In this document: positions 54,736-63,102 of the stretch, in pieces
Layout: every line of letters starts with the position of its first letter
Numbering within the stretch: the stretch's first letter is position 1
Source: Acerihabitans sp015654925
Lineage (GTDB): Bacteria; Pseudomonadota; Gammaproteobacteria; Enterobacterales; Enterobacteriaceae
Direction of reading: 5' to 3'
DNA length: 64,000 bases
Assembly (NCBI RefSeq): GCF_047324175.1
Contig: NZ_CP178732.1
Span: 4,030,001 to 4,094,000 of the forward strand
The notes under the pieces: model-generated
Seen by the model: only the letters and a program-made list of their open reading frames with translations
What the model was told of the DNA's origin: nothing
The model's database searches: none
Program-made: the position numbers and the translations under genes

Positions 54736-55113
54736 AACCGATCGTTTTCCGCCATCAATGAATGTGTCTGGACGTCGCCCTGATTTTACTACCACCATAC
54801 CTTTCATTAATACGCTAATAAAGTCTTGTACCATAACCTTTATGTCCCGAGGCGGCGGCCGGCCCGGCCGGGCGCGACCGTCGTCCATCGCGCCCGGGCG
54901 CAGCGCCGTCCCTTTTAGCGGGTCGGCGTTTAACCGCAGGGATAATTTCAATGGTTATTACGCGTGTTTATGTTATTCGCTGATTTACCCGGACTTGTAA
55001 ATAACGCTTATTGCCGGCTGAACATCTCGTGATACCCGTTAATATATGCTATAAAAAATGGCTTTTAAAAAATCGACACCAAGTATTACACTCTATTTCA
55101 ATAAGGAAATTCC
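54736..55113. other. Gap between ybiB and the orphan gene
   Basis: A 378-bp stretch, GC-rich near 54840-54920 and AT-rich close to the orphan gene, with no gene supported. It must hold the promoter of the orphan gene and perhaps one for ybiB, which can no longer be read from dinG without crossing the inserted gene. Confidence 0.55.
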
Positions 55114-55989
55114 ATGCATTCATCCGGGATCAATTATTTCCTATTCACCAAGATAACCAATTGGACGTCTGGCCAGGTGATATCCAGGGCCGCAATATTA
55201 ACCTCATTGGTTAAGAAGCTGATCAATATTAGAAGCTGTTCAATCAAAGCCTTCAGAAATACCGGCGTTCGTCCCGATGAGGATAACGCGATTGAAACAG
55301 GCGAACAGGGCGGCGCCGGGGATGCCTTGGCCAACCAGGACTGCGGCGCCCCTGCGCATGGCGGCGTCATCATGAATTTCATCCGGGCTTTCACCGGTTT
55401 TAATTGTAAATCATACGATCTCGGCGCCAGTCAAACGGCGGCGGAGAAACCGGATACCGGTGGCGCACGGGGCGCCTACACGCCGCTGGAGTTATTAACC
55501 GATCGTCCCATCACCAGGGAGAAATTTATTACCCAGGCGGTTAAACTGATAATCGCGGAATTGAATTCCGGCCCGATGAAACAGTTGAAAGATAAGATAG
55601 CGTGGCAATCACAAGAGTTTGAAGTTTATATTCCGGCGCAAATTAACCGACTTATCGACCACGCCGGCGCCGCGTTGGATAATAATGGCAAGGCGTTGTT
55701 ATTTCCCGCGTCGCCCCGGCGAGAAATTATCATCCAGACCCTTGACGATATGGGCGTATTGGCCCGCTATGCGCATGTCAAGAATCTGGCCGGCGGCGCC
55801 CAGACGTCCATTAGCCATATGACCAGGAACTTTTTGGCGACCCAGGGCATCCACGATGCGCAGTTGATATCGCACATAAGCCATCAGGTTTATGAAACCC
55901 TGTTCGCCGCTCCCGGCCAGGTTGCGCAGGCGATACGGACCGCTGAGCGGGTCATCGAGCAGCGCTTGTCCAATGAAAGCGCGGCCTGA
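55114..55989 (+). CDS. Orphan protein inserted between ybiB and dinG; candidate effector
   Basis: I do not recognise this 291-residue protein. Residues 1-50 are Ser/Thr/Asn-rich with short hydrophobic stretches but no clean signal peptide; 51-120 are Gly/Ala-rich and probably disordered; 125-290 form a predicted helical domain (REKFITQAVKLIIAELN..., RREIIIQTLDDMGVLARY, GQVAQAIRTAERVIEQRL). The ATG has AAGGAA eight bases upstream. It runs opposite to dinG and ybiB and breaks an operon conserved in E. coli. Its layout (loose N-terminus, helical C-terminus, AT-rich start) resembles the orphan at 11284 without clear sequence similarity. Confidence 0.66.
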   Translation: MHSSGINYFLFTKITNWTSGQVISRAAILTSLVKKLINIRSCSIKAFRNTGVRPDEDNAIETGEQGGAGDALANQDCGAPAHGGVIMNFIRAFTGFNCKSYDLGASQTAAEKPDTGGARGAYTPLELLTDRPITREKFITQAVKLIIAELNSGPMKQLKDKIAWQSQEFEVYIPAQINRLIDHAGAALDNNGKALLFPASPRREIIIQTLDDMGVLARYAHVKNLAGGAQTSISHMTRNFLATQGIHDAQLISHISHQVYETLFAAPGQVAQAIRTAERVIEQRLSNESAA

Positions 55990-56040
55990 CCATGCGCGCC
56001 GCACAGGATGGCGGCCCGCTGCCCGGCGGCGGAAATAGGG

Positions 56041-58182
56041 TCAGTGCGCGGCAGGCGGCACGGCCGCGGGAGACGGCGTATCCTCCGGCATGGCCGGCTG
56101 CTCGATGGGAAATACCGGCAGCGCCGCCAGCAGGCGGGCGCCGTAGGATTTGGTTAATAACCGCCGATCATAAATCACAATCTCGCCGGTACATTCATGG
56201 CTGCGGATCAACCGCCCTACCTGCTGGATCAGGTTAAACGACGCGCTTGGCAGGCTTTGCACTTCAAACGGATGGCGCTTTTGGCTTTTGAGCCACTCGC
56301 CTTCGGTCAGGATCACCGGGCTGTCGATAGGCGGAAACGCAATTTTATGGATATGTACCTGGGTAAGCAGTTCCCCTTTCAGATCCAATCCCTCCGCAAA
56401 GGATTGCAGCCCCATCAATACGCTGGTTTTGCCCTGGTCGACCCGCCGGCGATGCTCTTCTATCAGGCGGTAGCGCGGTTGATCCCCCTGGACCAATAGT
56501 TGTAGACGCAGGTCGGTAACATGGGCCAGAAACGCCTGCATGGCGCGATGGCTGGCAAACAGGACCAGGATGCCGCGATGGGCCCCGGCGGCCAGTTGGG
56601 CGCGAAAGAAACGGGCCATTTCGGCCAGATGTTCCGCTTCCAGCGCCATGACCGGCTCGTTGCGCATCTGCGGGATCACCAGCTTGCCCTGCCTGCGGTG
56701 GTCAAAAGGCGACCCCAGCGTCACAAAACGATCCCCCGCCCGTTCCTGCAAGCCCGACAGCTCCTGTAGCCGGGCGAAGCTGTTAAGGGAGCGCAGAGTC
56801 GCCGAGGTCACCACCGCATGGGGGATTTTCGACCATAACAGTTTTTCCAGCTGGTCGCTGACGCGGATACCGACGCAGTGCAGGAAAATATGCGCGCCGG
56901 TATCGCTCATTTCGCGATTCAGCCACTTGGAAATCGGGGCATTGGAGGCTTTTTCCTGCGCCGCCAGTTTCCATAACCGGCTGGTGGCTTCCCAATAGCC
57001 CAAGGTGCGGCTGGTTTGCAACAGCGCCTGGTGCAGCCGGACGATATCCTGTTTGCCGGTTTTTTCGCTCAGATCGTTAAGCAGGAATTCCGTCAGCATG
57101 CGCAGCGCGTCGGTGAGCTTATATAACCGCGCGGCCATTTCGCCCATGGCGGCGGGCAATTGACCCATCTCAAAACGAAACTCCGCCACCACGCGATCCT
57201 TGGGCAAAAACGACACCGCCTGCCGCTCGAACTGTTGCACCAATTCCAGAATTTCGGCGCAGTGGTTTTTTAGCCGTTCCCCGCCGCTGAGCAATGGCGG
57301 CCTGGCCGGTTTAAACTGCGCCAGGATTTGTTCGGTCTGGCGCATAAACAGTTCCAGCTGGTGAGTGATGAACCCGACGGTAATTTCGCCGGCCATCTCC
57401 AGCGCGTCGCGCGCCACGTCGGGCAAATGATGCCCTTCGTCCAGCACCAGCAGCATATGCTTGGGATTGGGCAGCACCGATTCGCTGTCCAGCGCCGCCA
57501 TCACCAGCGCATGGTTGGCGACCACCACGTCGGCGCTTTCGATTTCCTTGCGGGCAATAAAAAACGGGCACTCCCGGAAATAATGGCAATTGCGCCCCAG
57601 GCAGTTGGCCTTGTCCGTGCTGAGTTTGCCCCATAATCCGTCGCTGACCGATTTGGGGTAATGGTCGCGCAGGCCATCCCAGGAAAAACGCTGCAGATCC
57701 TGCTGCAACTTGCCGCACAGCGTTTTTTCCTTGCCGTCGGCGGGCGCCGGCTCGTCATCGAGAAACAGTTTCAGGTCGCCCTGGAATACCGCATCGGCGG
57801 ACATGGCCGCCAGATTGCGCGGGCAGACATAACGCCGGCGGCCAAACGCGGCGGTAAATGTTAAATCCGGGATCAGTTTTTTCAGCAGCGGTAAGTCTTT
57901 GCTGAAAATTTGATCTTGCAGGGCCACGTTGGCGGTACTGACCACCAGCGGTTTTTCTTCGGCGCGGCTGATGGCGATGCCGGGAATCAAGTAGGCGAGG
58001 GTTTTGCCCACCCCGGTAGGCGCCTCGATGACCAGGTGGCGTTCAATGTCGCCGGACAGCGCCTTGGCCACTTCGGCAATCATCTGGCGCTGCGGCATGC
58101 GGGATATAAAATCCGGGATATGTTTTTGCAGCGCTTTATACCAATCATGGATTTGCGCCTTGGTGGCAACGGACAGCGACAT
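56041..58182 (-). CDS. dinG: DinG, ATP-dependent DNA helicase
   Basis: DinG is a 5'-3' XPD-type helicase that unwinds R-loops and forked DNA. The 713 residues have Walker A APTGVGKT, the iron-sulfur cysteines in RYVCPRN and NCLGRNCHYFRECPFF, the DEGHH box and the C-terminal helicase motifs SFAEGLDLKGE and QQVGRLIRS. The start gives the E. coli length. A LexA-like box lies upstream. The 51 bp after the stop codon separate it from the convergent orphan gene. Confidence 0.96.
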   Translation of the reverse strand: MSLSVATKAQIHDWYKALQKHIPDFISRMPQRQMIAEVAKALSGDIERHLVIEAPTGVGKTLAYLIPGIAISRAEEKPLVVSTANVALQDQIFSKDLPLLKKLIPDLTFTAAFGRRRYVCPRNLAAMSADAVFQGDLKLFLDDEPAPADGKEKTLCGKLQQDLQRFSWDGLRDHYPKSVSDGLWGKLSTDKANCLGRNCHYFRECPFFIARKEIESADVVVANHALVMAALDSESVLPNPKHMLLVLDEGHHLPDVARDALEMAGEITVGFITHQLELFMRQTEQILAQFKPARPPLLSGGERLKNHCAEILELVQQFERQAVSFLPKDRVVAEFRFEMGQLPAAMGEMAARLYKLTDALRMLTEFLLNDLSEKTGKQDIVRLHQALLQTSRTLGYWEATSRLWKLAAQEKASNAPISKWLNREMSDTGAHIFLHCVGIRVSDQLEKLLWSKIPHAVVTSATLRSLNSFARLQELSGLQERAGDRFVTLGSPFDHRRQGKLVIPQMRNEPVMALEAEHLAEMARFFRAQLAAGAHRGILVLFASHRAMQAFLAHVTDLRLQLLVQGDQPRYRLIEEHRRRVDQGKTSVLMGLQSFAEGLDLKGELLTQVHIHKIAFPPIDSPVILTEGEWLKSQKRHPFEVQSLPSASFNLIQQVGRLIRSHECTGEIVIYDRRLLTKSYGARLLAALPVFPIEQPAMPEDTPSPAAVPPAAH

Positions 58183-58248
58183 TCAGCAACTTTTTTATTA
58201 ATGCAGGGAGGGTTATTGTCCCACAGACCGGCCGCGGCGTCAGCCCGT

Positions 58249-58268
58249 AGCTGTATATATCTTCAGGC
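58249..58268 (-). promoter_or_regulatory. Putative LexA box of dinG
   Basis: CTG-N10-CAG with a TA-rich centre (CTGTATATATCTTCAG, 58251-58266) fits the SOS box pattern and lies 70-85 bp upstream of dinG, a known LexA target in E. coli. The outer bases do not match the consensus. Confidence 0.6.
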
Positions 58269-58343
58269 ATTGGCGGCCGGAGGCGCTTGTATCACGGATG
58301 ATTGCTCTTATAATAAGCTATCTCTGGTTTATCAAGGAATCCT

Positions 58344-58448
58344 ATGAATCTGGTCAAAGCAGGCGTTTTCGGCCTTATTTCCTTATGTGCGCTGGGCGCC
58401 GTGGGCGGGGTCATGTTGGCGGGTTATATCGTTATCGTCCACAGTTGA
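58344..58448 (+). CDS. yohO: YohO, small membrane protein
   Basis: A 34-residue product with one membrane span (about 5-32), including the block ALGAVGGVMLAGY that is nearly the same in E. coli YohO. ATG 58344 has AAGGA six bases upstream. In E. coli yohO also lies beside the yehW end of the osmF-yehYXW unit, and here it is convergent with yehW. The function of YohO is unknown; it is one of the confirmed small inner-membrane proteins of E. coli. Confidence 0.88.
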   Translation: MNLVKAGVFGLISLCALGAVGGVMLAGYIVIVHS

Positions 58449-58459
58449 GGCCGCCGCGC

Positions 58460-59191
58460 TCACGCGCGATGAAAACAGCGCAGCCAGCGTTCGAACAGCA
58501 TATCGCTGATCACGGCCAGCAGCGCCACCAATATCGCCCCCTGCAAAATATAGGCCGTATTAAAACCGCTTAACCCGATGATAATCGGCGAACCCAGGGT
58601 TTTGGCGCCGACGGTCGAGGCGATGGCGGCGGTGCCGATATTGATAATAACCGAGGTGCGGATACCGGTAATAATCACCGGGGCCGCCAGCGGCAGCTCC
58701 ACCCGGGTCAGTATTTGCCAGCGGCTCATGCCCGCCCCGGTGGCGGTTTCCAGGATGGATTCCGCCACCGTTTCAATGCCGGTAATGGTGCCCTGGACTA
58801 TCGGCAGCAGGCCATAGAGCACCAGGGCGATAATCGCCGGCTGTTCGCTGAAACCCATCACCGGCACCGCCACCGCCAGCACCGCCACAGGCGGGAAGGT
58901 CTGTCCTACCGCCACCAGCGTTTCCACCAGCGAACGGAACTCCTTGCCCGCCCGCCGCGTAACGCCGATTCCCGCGCCTACGCCGATGGCCACGGCGATA
59001 ACGCTGGAAATCAGCACCAGTTGCACATGCGCCCAGGCCAGCGATGCAAAGCTGTCCTGCAGATAGACCGGGCGATCGAGAGTGGGAAACAGCATGGAGA
59101 ACAACCCGTCCAGCCGCGTCATGCCGAACATCAGCGCCAATAACAGCAGCAGGCACCATAACAATGGGTCGGTGGCTATGCGGCGCAGCAT
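58460..59191 (-). CDS. yehW: YehW, permease of the osmolyte ABC importer
   Basis: A 243-residue permease with six hydrophobic spans and the EAA loop ILETATGAGMSRWQILTRVE. With YehY it forms the membrane part of the OsmF-YehYXW importer, related to glycine betaine systems. It is the last gene of the unit and begins one base after yehX ends. Confidence 0.92.
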   Translation of the reverse strand: MLRRIATDPLLWCLLLLLALMFGMTRLDGLFSMLFPTLDRPVYLQDSFASLAWAHVQLVLISSVIAVAIGVGAGIGVTRRAGKEFRSLVETLVAVGQTFPPVAVLAVAVPVMGFSEQPAIIALVLYGLLPIVQGTITGIETVAESILETATGAGMSRWQILTRVELPLAAPVIITGIRTSVIINIGTAAIASTVGAKTLGSPIIIGLSGFNTAYILQGAILVALLAVISDMLFERWLRCFHRA

Positions 59192-59192
59192 T

Positions 59193-60134
59193 CTAGACGT
59201 CCTCCCGCGCCGGCTTGATCAAATCCTTGAAATGCAGCACGCCGACGGAGGCGCCCTGCGCGTCAACCACCGGCAATAACTCGGTTTGGCGGGAGACGAA
59301 TTCCGACAGGGCCTCGCGCAGGGTCATCGCCGCGGGTATCGGTTGGCCGGCCAAACGTTCCCCGGGGCGGGCATGGGTGCCGGCGGCGCCCAGCGCCAGC
59401 AATTTGATGCCGATATCGCTGCGGCCGAAAAAATTGCGCACAAACGCATTGGCAGGCTGCGTCAGCAAATGGCGCGGCGACCCCTGCTGGATCACCTGCC
59501 CCTGATCGAGCAGCACAATGTGCTGTGCCAGCGCCAGCGCCTCATCGATATCATGGGTGACCAGCACCACGGTGCGCCCGGACAATTGATGAATGCGGGC
59601 GATTTCCGTTTGCAACGCTCCCCGGGTGACCGGGTCGAGGGCGCCGAAGGGTTCATCCATCAGCAGTACTTCCGGGTCGGCGGCCAGGGCGCGCGCCACG
59701 CCCACGCGCTGTTGCTGGCCGCCGGAAAGCTGGTGGGGATACCGGCCGCGGAATTGCCGCGCATCCAGATGCAGCAGTTCCAGCAGTTCCGTTACCCGAT
59801 CGCGGATTTTCGCCCGCGGCCATTTCAGCAGTTGCGGCACGGTGGCGATATTTTGCTCCACCGTCCAATGGGGGAACAAACCGATGGACTGAATGGCATA
59901 CCCCATGCGCCGGCGCAGTTCCTGCGGTTTGAAGCTGTGGATTTCATCGCCGGCAAACAGGATTTTGCCCTGGTCGTGTTCAATCAGGCGATTGATCATT
60001 TTCAGGGTGGTGGATTTGCCCGAACCGGAGGTGCCGATCAACACGGTAAACTCACCGGCGGCAATATTCAGATTCAGGTTTTCCACCGCCGGTTTGCCAT
60101 GAAAATACTTGCTTACCTGCTGGAATTGGATCAT
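59193..60134 (-). CDS. yehX: YehX, ATPase of the osmolyte ABC importer
   Basis: The 313-residue ATPase has Walker A GTSGSGKS, signature LSGGQQQ, Walker B LLMDEPFGALD and the switch histidine in VTHDIDEA. Residues 235-313 form a shortened CBS-like C-terminal region (GVLHFKDLI), as in OpuA-type ATPases that sense ionic strength. It overlaps the end of yehY by four bases (ATGA). Confidence 0.93.
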   Translation of the reverse strand: MIQFQQVSKYFHGKPAVENLNLNIAAGEFTVLIGTSGSGKSTTLKMINRLIEHDQGKILFAGDEIHSFKPQELRRRMGYAIQSIGLFPHWTVEQNIATVPQLLKWPRAKIRDRVTELLELLHLDARQFRGRYPHQLSGGQQQRVGVARALAADPEVLLMDEPFGALDPVTRGALQTEIARIHQLSGRTVVLVTHDIDEALALAQHIVLLDQGQVIQQGSPRHLLTQPANAFVRNFFGRSDIGIKLLALGAAGTHARPGERLAGQPIPAAMTLREALSEFVSRQTELLPVVDAQGASVGVLHFKDLIKPAREDV

Positions 60135-61282
60135 TGGCGCACCGTTTCAAGGAATGAAATAATCAGTTTAAACAGCGTATCCACCAGCACCGCCAAGGCA
60201 ATGGCCGGAATCACCCCGAGCAATACCAGTTCCAGCGCGCTGCTGAGCAGCCCCTGGAACATCAGTGCGCCAAAGCCGCCGGCGCCAATCAGCGCGGCGA
60301 TCATGCCCATGCCGACGGTTTGCACGGCAATGATCCGGATGCCGGAAAGAATCACCGGCAGCGCCAGCGGCACTTGAATCCGCCGAAATATTTGTCCGCG
60401 GGTCATGCCCATGCCGAGCGCGGTTTCAATCACGTCGGCGGGCACCTGCTGTAAGCCGGCATTCACGCTGCGCACCAGGGGCAATAGCGCATATAGCACC
60501 AAGGCGATCAGCGCCGGCGCCAGGCCGATGCCGCCGATGCCGATGTCGCGCAGCCACGGCCAGGCGGTGGCCAAGCCGCTGAGCGGGGCAATCAGCAGGC
60601 CGAACAGCGCAATGGCGGGGATGGTCTGGATGACATTGAGCGTGGAAAACAGCGCCGGACGCCAGCGCGCGGAATGATGGCACAGTAAACCCAGCGGAAT
60701 GCCGATAATAATGGCCGGCACCAGGGTGCCGAACAATAGGATGAGATGCTCGCCGAGCGCCTGCTGGAAAACGTCCTGACGGTTGGCGTATTCCTTGAAC
60801 AGCGACAACTGGTCCAGGCGGCCGGCGGCCACCAGCGCCACCAGCGGCAGCCAGATTTGCGCATTGGCCAGTACGCGCAGCGTCTGGCTGGCCAATGCGC
60901 GCCCAATGGCGTCGGCGGCAATCAGCAAGCATAAGGCGCCCATCAGCCAGAATCCGCTGCCAAAAGAGGTCCGCACCAGCCCCCCGCCCTGTTCGGCGAG
61001 ATGGTCGGCAGCGTCGCCGGCCAGGGCCGCCAGGCATACCAGCAGCACTTCGGCCAGCAGCATGACCGCCAGGCGCACCGGCCGGGAGGGTGTGATAAAA
61101 CACAACGCCAGCGCCGCCGCGGCCGGCAGCAGGATCAGTATGCGCAGCCCGCCCAAGAGTCCGGCCAGGCCGATCCCCTGGCCGGACATCAGGCGGTTCG
61201 GCGCATAATTCACAAACGGCAGGACCAGCCCGGCAAAAACCAGTAATCCCGTCAGTGTCAGCAGTACGCGGTTTTTAACCAA
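60131..61282 (-). CDS. yehY: YehY, permease of the osmolyte ABC importer
   Basis: The 383-residue permease has an N-terminal region of several extra spans (to about 170) that is typical of YehY, then the transporter core with YANRQDVFQQALGEHL, NVIQTIPAIALFGLLIAPL and the EAA loop DVIETALGMGMTRGQIFRR. Coupled to yehX by a four-base overlap. It follows osmF by 42 bp. Confidence 0.93.
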   Translation of the reverse strand: MVKNRVLLTLTGLLVFAGLVLPFVNYAPNRLMSGQGIGLAGLLGGLRILILLPAAAALALCFITPSRPVRLAVMLLAEVLLVCLAALAGDAADHLAEQGGGLVRTSFGSGFWLMGALCLLIAADAIGRALASQTLRVLANAQIWLPLVALVAAGRLDQLSLFKEYANRQDVFQQALGEHLILLFGTLVPAIIIGIPLGLLCHHSARWRPALFSTLNVIQTIPAIALFGLLIAPLSGLATAWPWLRDIGIGGIGLAPALIALVLYALLPLVRSVNAGLQQVPADVIETALGMGMTRGQIFRRIQVPLALPVILSGIRIIAVQTVGMGMIAALIGAGGFGALMFQGLLSSALELVLLGVIPAIALAVLVDTLFKLIISFLETVRQ

Positions 61283-61324
61283 TCTGCATTGCTCTTTGCA
61301 TCACTCTCCCCTGGGCCAGGCGCG

Positions 61325-62257
61325 TTACGATTTCACAAAGCCTTTTTGCTTGAGGTAATCCGCCGCGACTTTTTTCGCGTTTTGTCCTTCCACCGCGATG
61401 CTGGCATTAAGTTTTTGCAGCGTCTGGGTATCCAGGGAAGCAAACACCGGCTTGAGCCACTGTGCGATTTCCGGATGCTGTTTTAATACCGACTCGCGGA
61501 TAATGGGGGACGGCGCATAGATCGGCTGCACGCCGCTCGGGTCGGTAAGGGTTTGCAATCCCAGCGCGGCCACCGGACCGTCGGTGCCGTACGCCATGGC
61601 GGCATTGACGCCGGAGGTTTGCTCGGCTGCGGCTTTCAGGGTTACCGCGGTATCGCCGCCGGCCAGGGACAGCAATTGATCCTGCTGAAGTTTGAAACCA
61701 TAGGTTTTTTCAAAGGCGGGCAGCGCATCGGGACGCTCGATAAATTCCGCCGACGCGGCCAGCTTAAACTTGCCGCCCGATTTCAGGTAACGGCTCAGGT
61801 CGGCTAACGAGGTCAGATGCTGGCCCTTGGCCAGATCCTGGCGAACGGCGATGGTCCAGGTGTTGTTGGCCGGGGCGGGGTCGAGCCAGACGATGTGGTT
61901 TTTATCGTAATCGAGTTTTTTGACCTTCTGGTATCCAGCATTGACATCTTTCCAGGCCGGGTCTTTTTCGTCGCTGAAAAAGAACGCGCCGTTGCCGGTG
62001 TATTCCGGATAGATATCAATCTCGCCGGAGGTGATGGCGCCGCGCAGCACCTGGGTGGTGCCCAATTGTGATTTATTGACGGTTTTAACGCCGTGGGAGT
62101 CCAGTACCTGGACGATAATGTTGCCCAGCAGGGAACCTTCGGTATCGATTTTTGAACCCACCCGCACGGACGAGTCCGCTGCCTGGACGCCGGCCGTCAT
62201 ACCCAGCATAGCTGCGGCAAGGCACAGCGCTCGTCCATGATGAAAGAAATTGGCCAT
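61325..62257 (-). CDS. osmF: OsmF (YehZ), osmolyte-binding protein
   Basis: A periplasmic binding protein of the QAT family; in E. coli it binds glycine betaine weakly and is induced by osmotic stress and in stationary phase. The 310-residue precursor has a signal peptide ending AGVQA (residue 26). Mature motifs are VGSKIDTEGSLLGNI, LDIYPEYTGNGAFFF-like, PAPANNTWTIAVRQ and ASAEFIERPDALPAFEK. ATG 62257 follows GAGGGGAAA; a GTG 13 codons upstream is less likely. It starts the osmF-yehYXW operon. Confidence 0.93.
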   Translation of the reverse strand: MANFFHHGRALCLAAAMLGMTAGVQAADSSVRVGSKIDTEGSLLGNIIVQVLDSHGVKTVNKSQLGTTQVLRGAITSGEIDIYPEYTGNGAFFFSDEKDPAWKDVNAGYQKVKKLDYDKNHIVWLDPAPANNTWTIAVRQDLAKGQHLTSLADLSRYLKSGGKFKLAASAEFIERPDALPAFEKTYGFKLQQDQLLSLAGGDTAVTLKAAAEQTSGVNAAMAYGTDGPVAALGLQTLTDPSGVQPIYAPSPIIRESVLKQHPEIAQWLKPVFASLDTQTLQKLNASIAVEGQNAKKVAADYLKQKGFVKS

Positions 62258-62467
62258 GAATCTTTTCCCCTCGAAGGTTATTGGTAAGGTATCCACAACG
62301 GCGTAATGGTGAATATGTTACTGAAATGATAGTTCAAATAGATAATTATTTATTGAAAAAAGAATGCATATGTTAGAACCGAAAGCGTGAAGGCGGCGCC
62401 GCTGCGTTACCGCTGATTGTTTCGGGCAATCTGTCGGCCGGTGCTGGGCGGAGACCGGGCGCCGGGC

Positions 62468-63010
62468 TTAACCGGCGCGCTTTAGGCGCATAAATTCGGT
62501 GTAATAGCCGGGAACGGCGGCCATCGTCAGTAAAAACCAGGGCGTGTAGAGCGCCGGGTTCAGGAGAATGTCTTGCTGGATTTGGGGGAGCGACTGATAG
62601 CGGAAGGCCATGGCTTCGTCGGGATTGAGCGTGGGCGGCTGGCTGGTGATGCCGAAAAATACGTGGTCAAATTCGTGTTCGATCAGTCCGTTGGCGAGGG
62701 GCAGCCTGTATTGCAGATCGAAAACCGGCGTGAGGGCGCAGCGCAGTCCCATTTCTTCGTAGAGCCGTCGTCGGGCCGCCGCCTGGGTGTCTTCAAGAGG
62801 GAGCGGATGGCCGCAGCAGGTGTTGCTCCATAGCGCGCCGCAGTGGTATTTGGTTTGGGCGCGTTGCTGGAGCAGGAGTTCTCCCTGCGGGTTGAAGAGG
62901 TATACGGTAATGGCGCGATGGAGTAGCCCTTCGCGATGCGCCCGGAGTTTTTCCATTTGGCCGACCGGCCGATCGTGTTCGTTAACCAGCACTACTTCGG
63001 TAAATGCCAT
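62468..63010 (-). CDS. idi: Isopentenyl-diphosphate delta-isomerase, type 1
   Basis: Idi converts isopentenyl diphosphate to dimethylallyl diphosphate. The 180-residue Nudix-fold protein has the catalytic cysteine in the NTCCGHP segment, metal-binding histidines in AHREGLLHRA and the CGHP, and the acidic residues of IEHEFDHVFF. It is not closely similar to E. coli Idi, so it may be of a different type 1 lineage; its position downstream of osmF and next to the repeat array is not the E. coli one. ATG 63010 has AAGG upstream. Confidence 0.9.
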   Translation of the reverse strand: MAFTEVVLVNEHDRPVGQMEKLRAHREGLLHRAITVYLFNPQGELLLQQRAQTKYHCGALWSNTCCGHPLPLEDTQAAARRRLYEEMGLRCALTPVFDLQYRLPLANGLIEHEFDHVFFGITSQPPTLNPDEAMAFRYQSLPQIQQDILLNPALYTPWFLLTMAAVPGYYTEFMRLKRAG

Positions 63011-63102
63011 AGCGTCGCCTTGCTGAGTCTTGGTTTAGGTGATTTTATCGGTTGTAGCGGGGAAAATCTGTGCAATAAAGAGTTATTGGTGTGGGATAAG
63101 GG

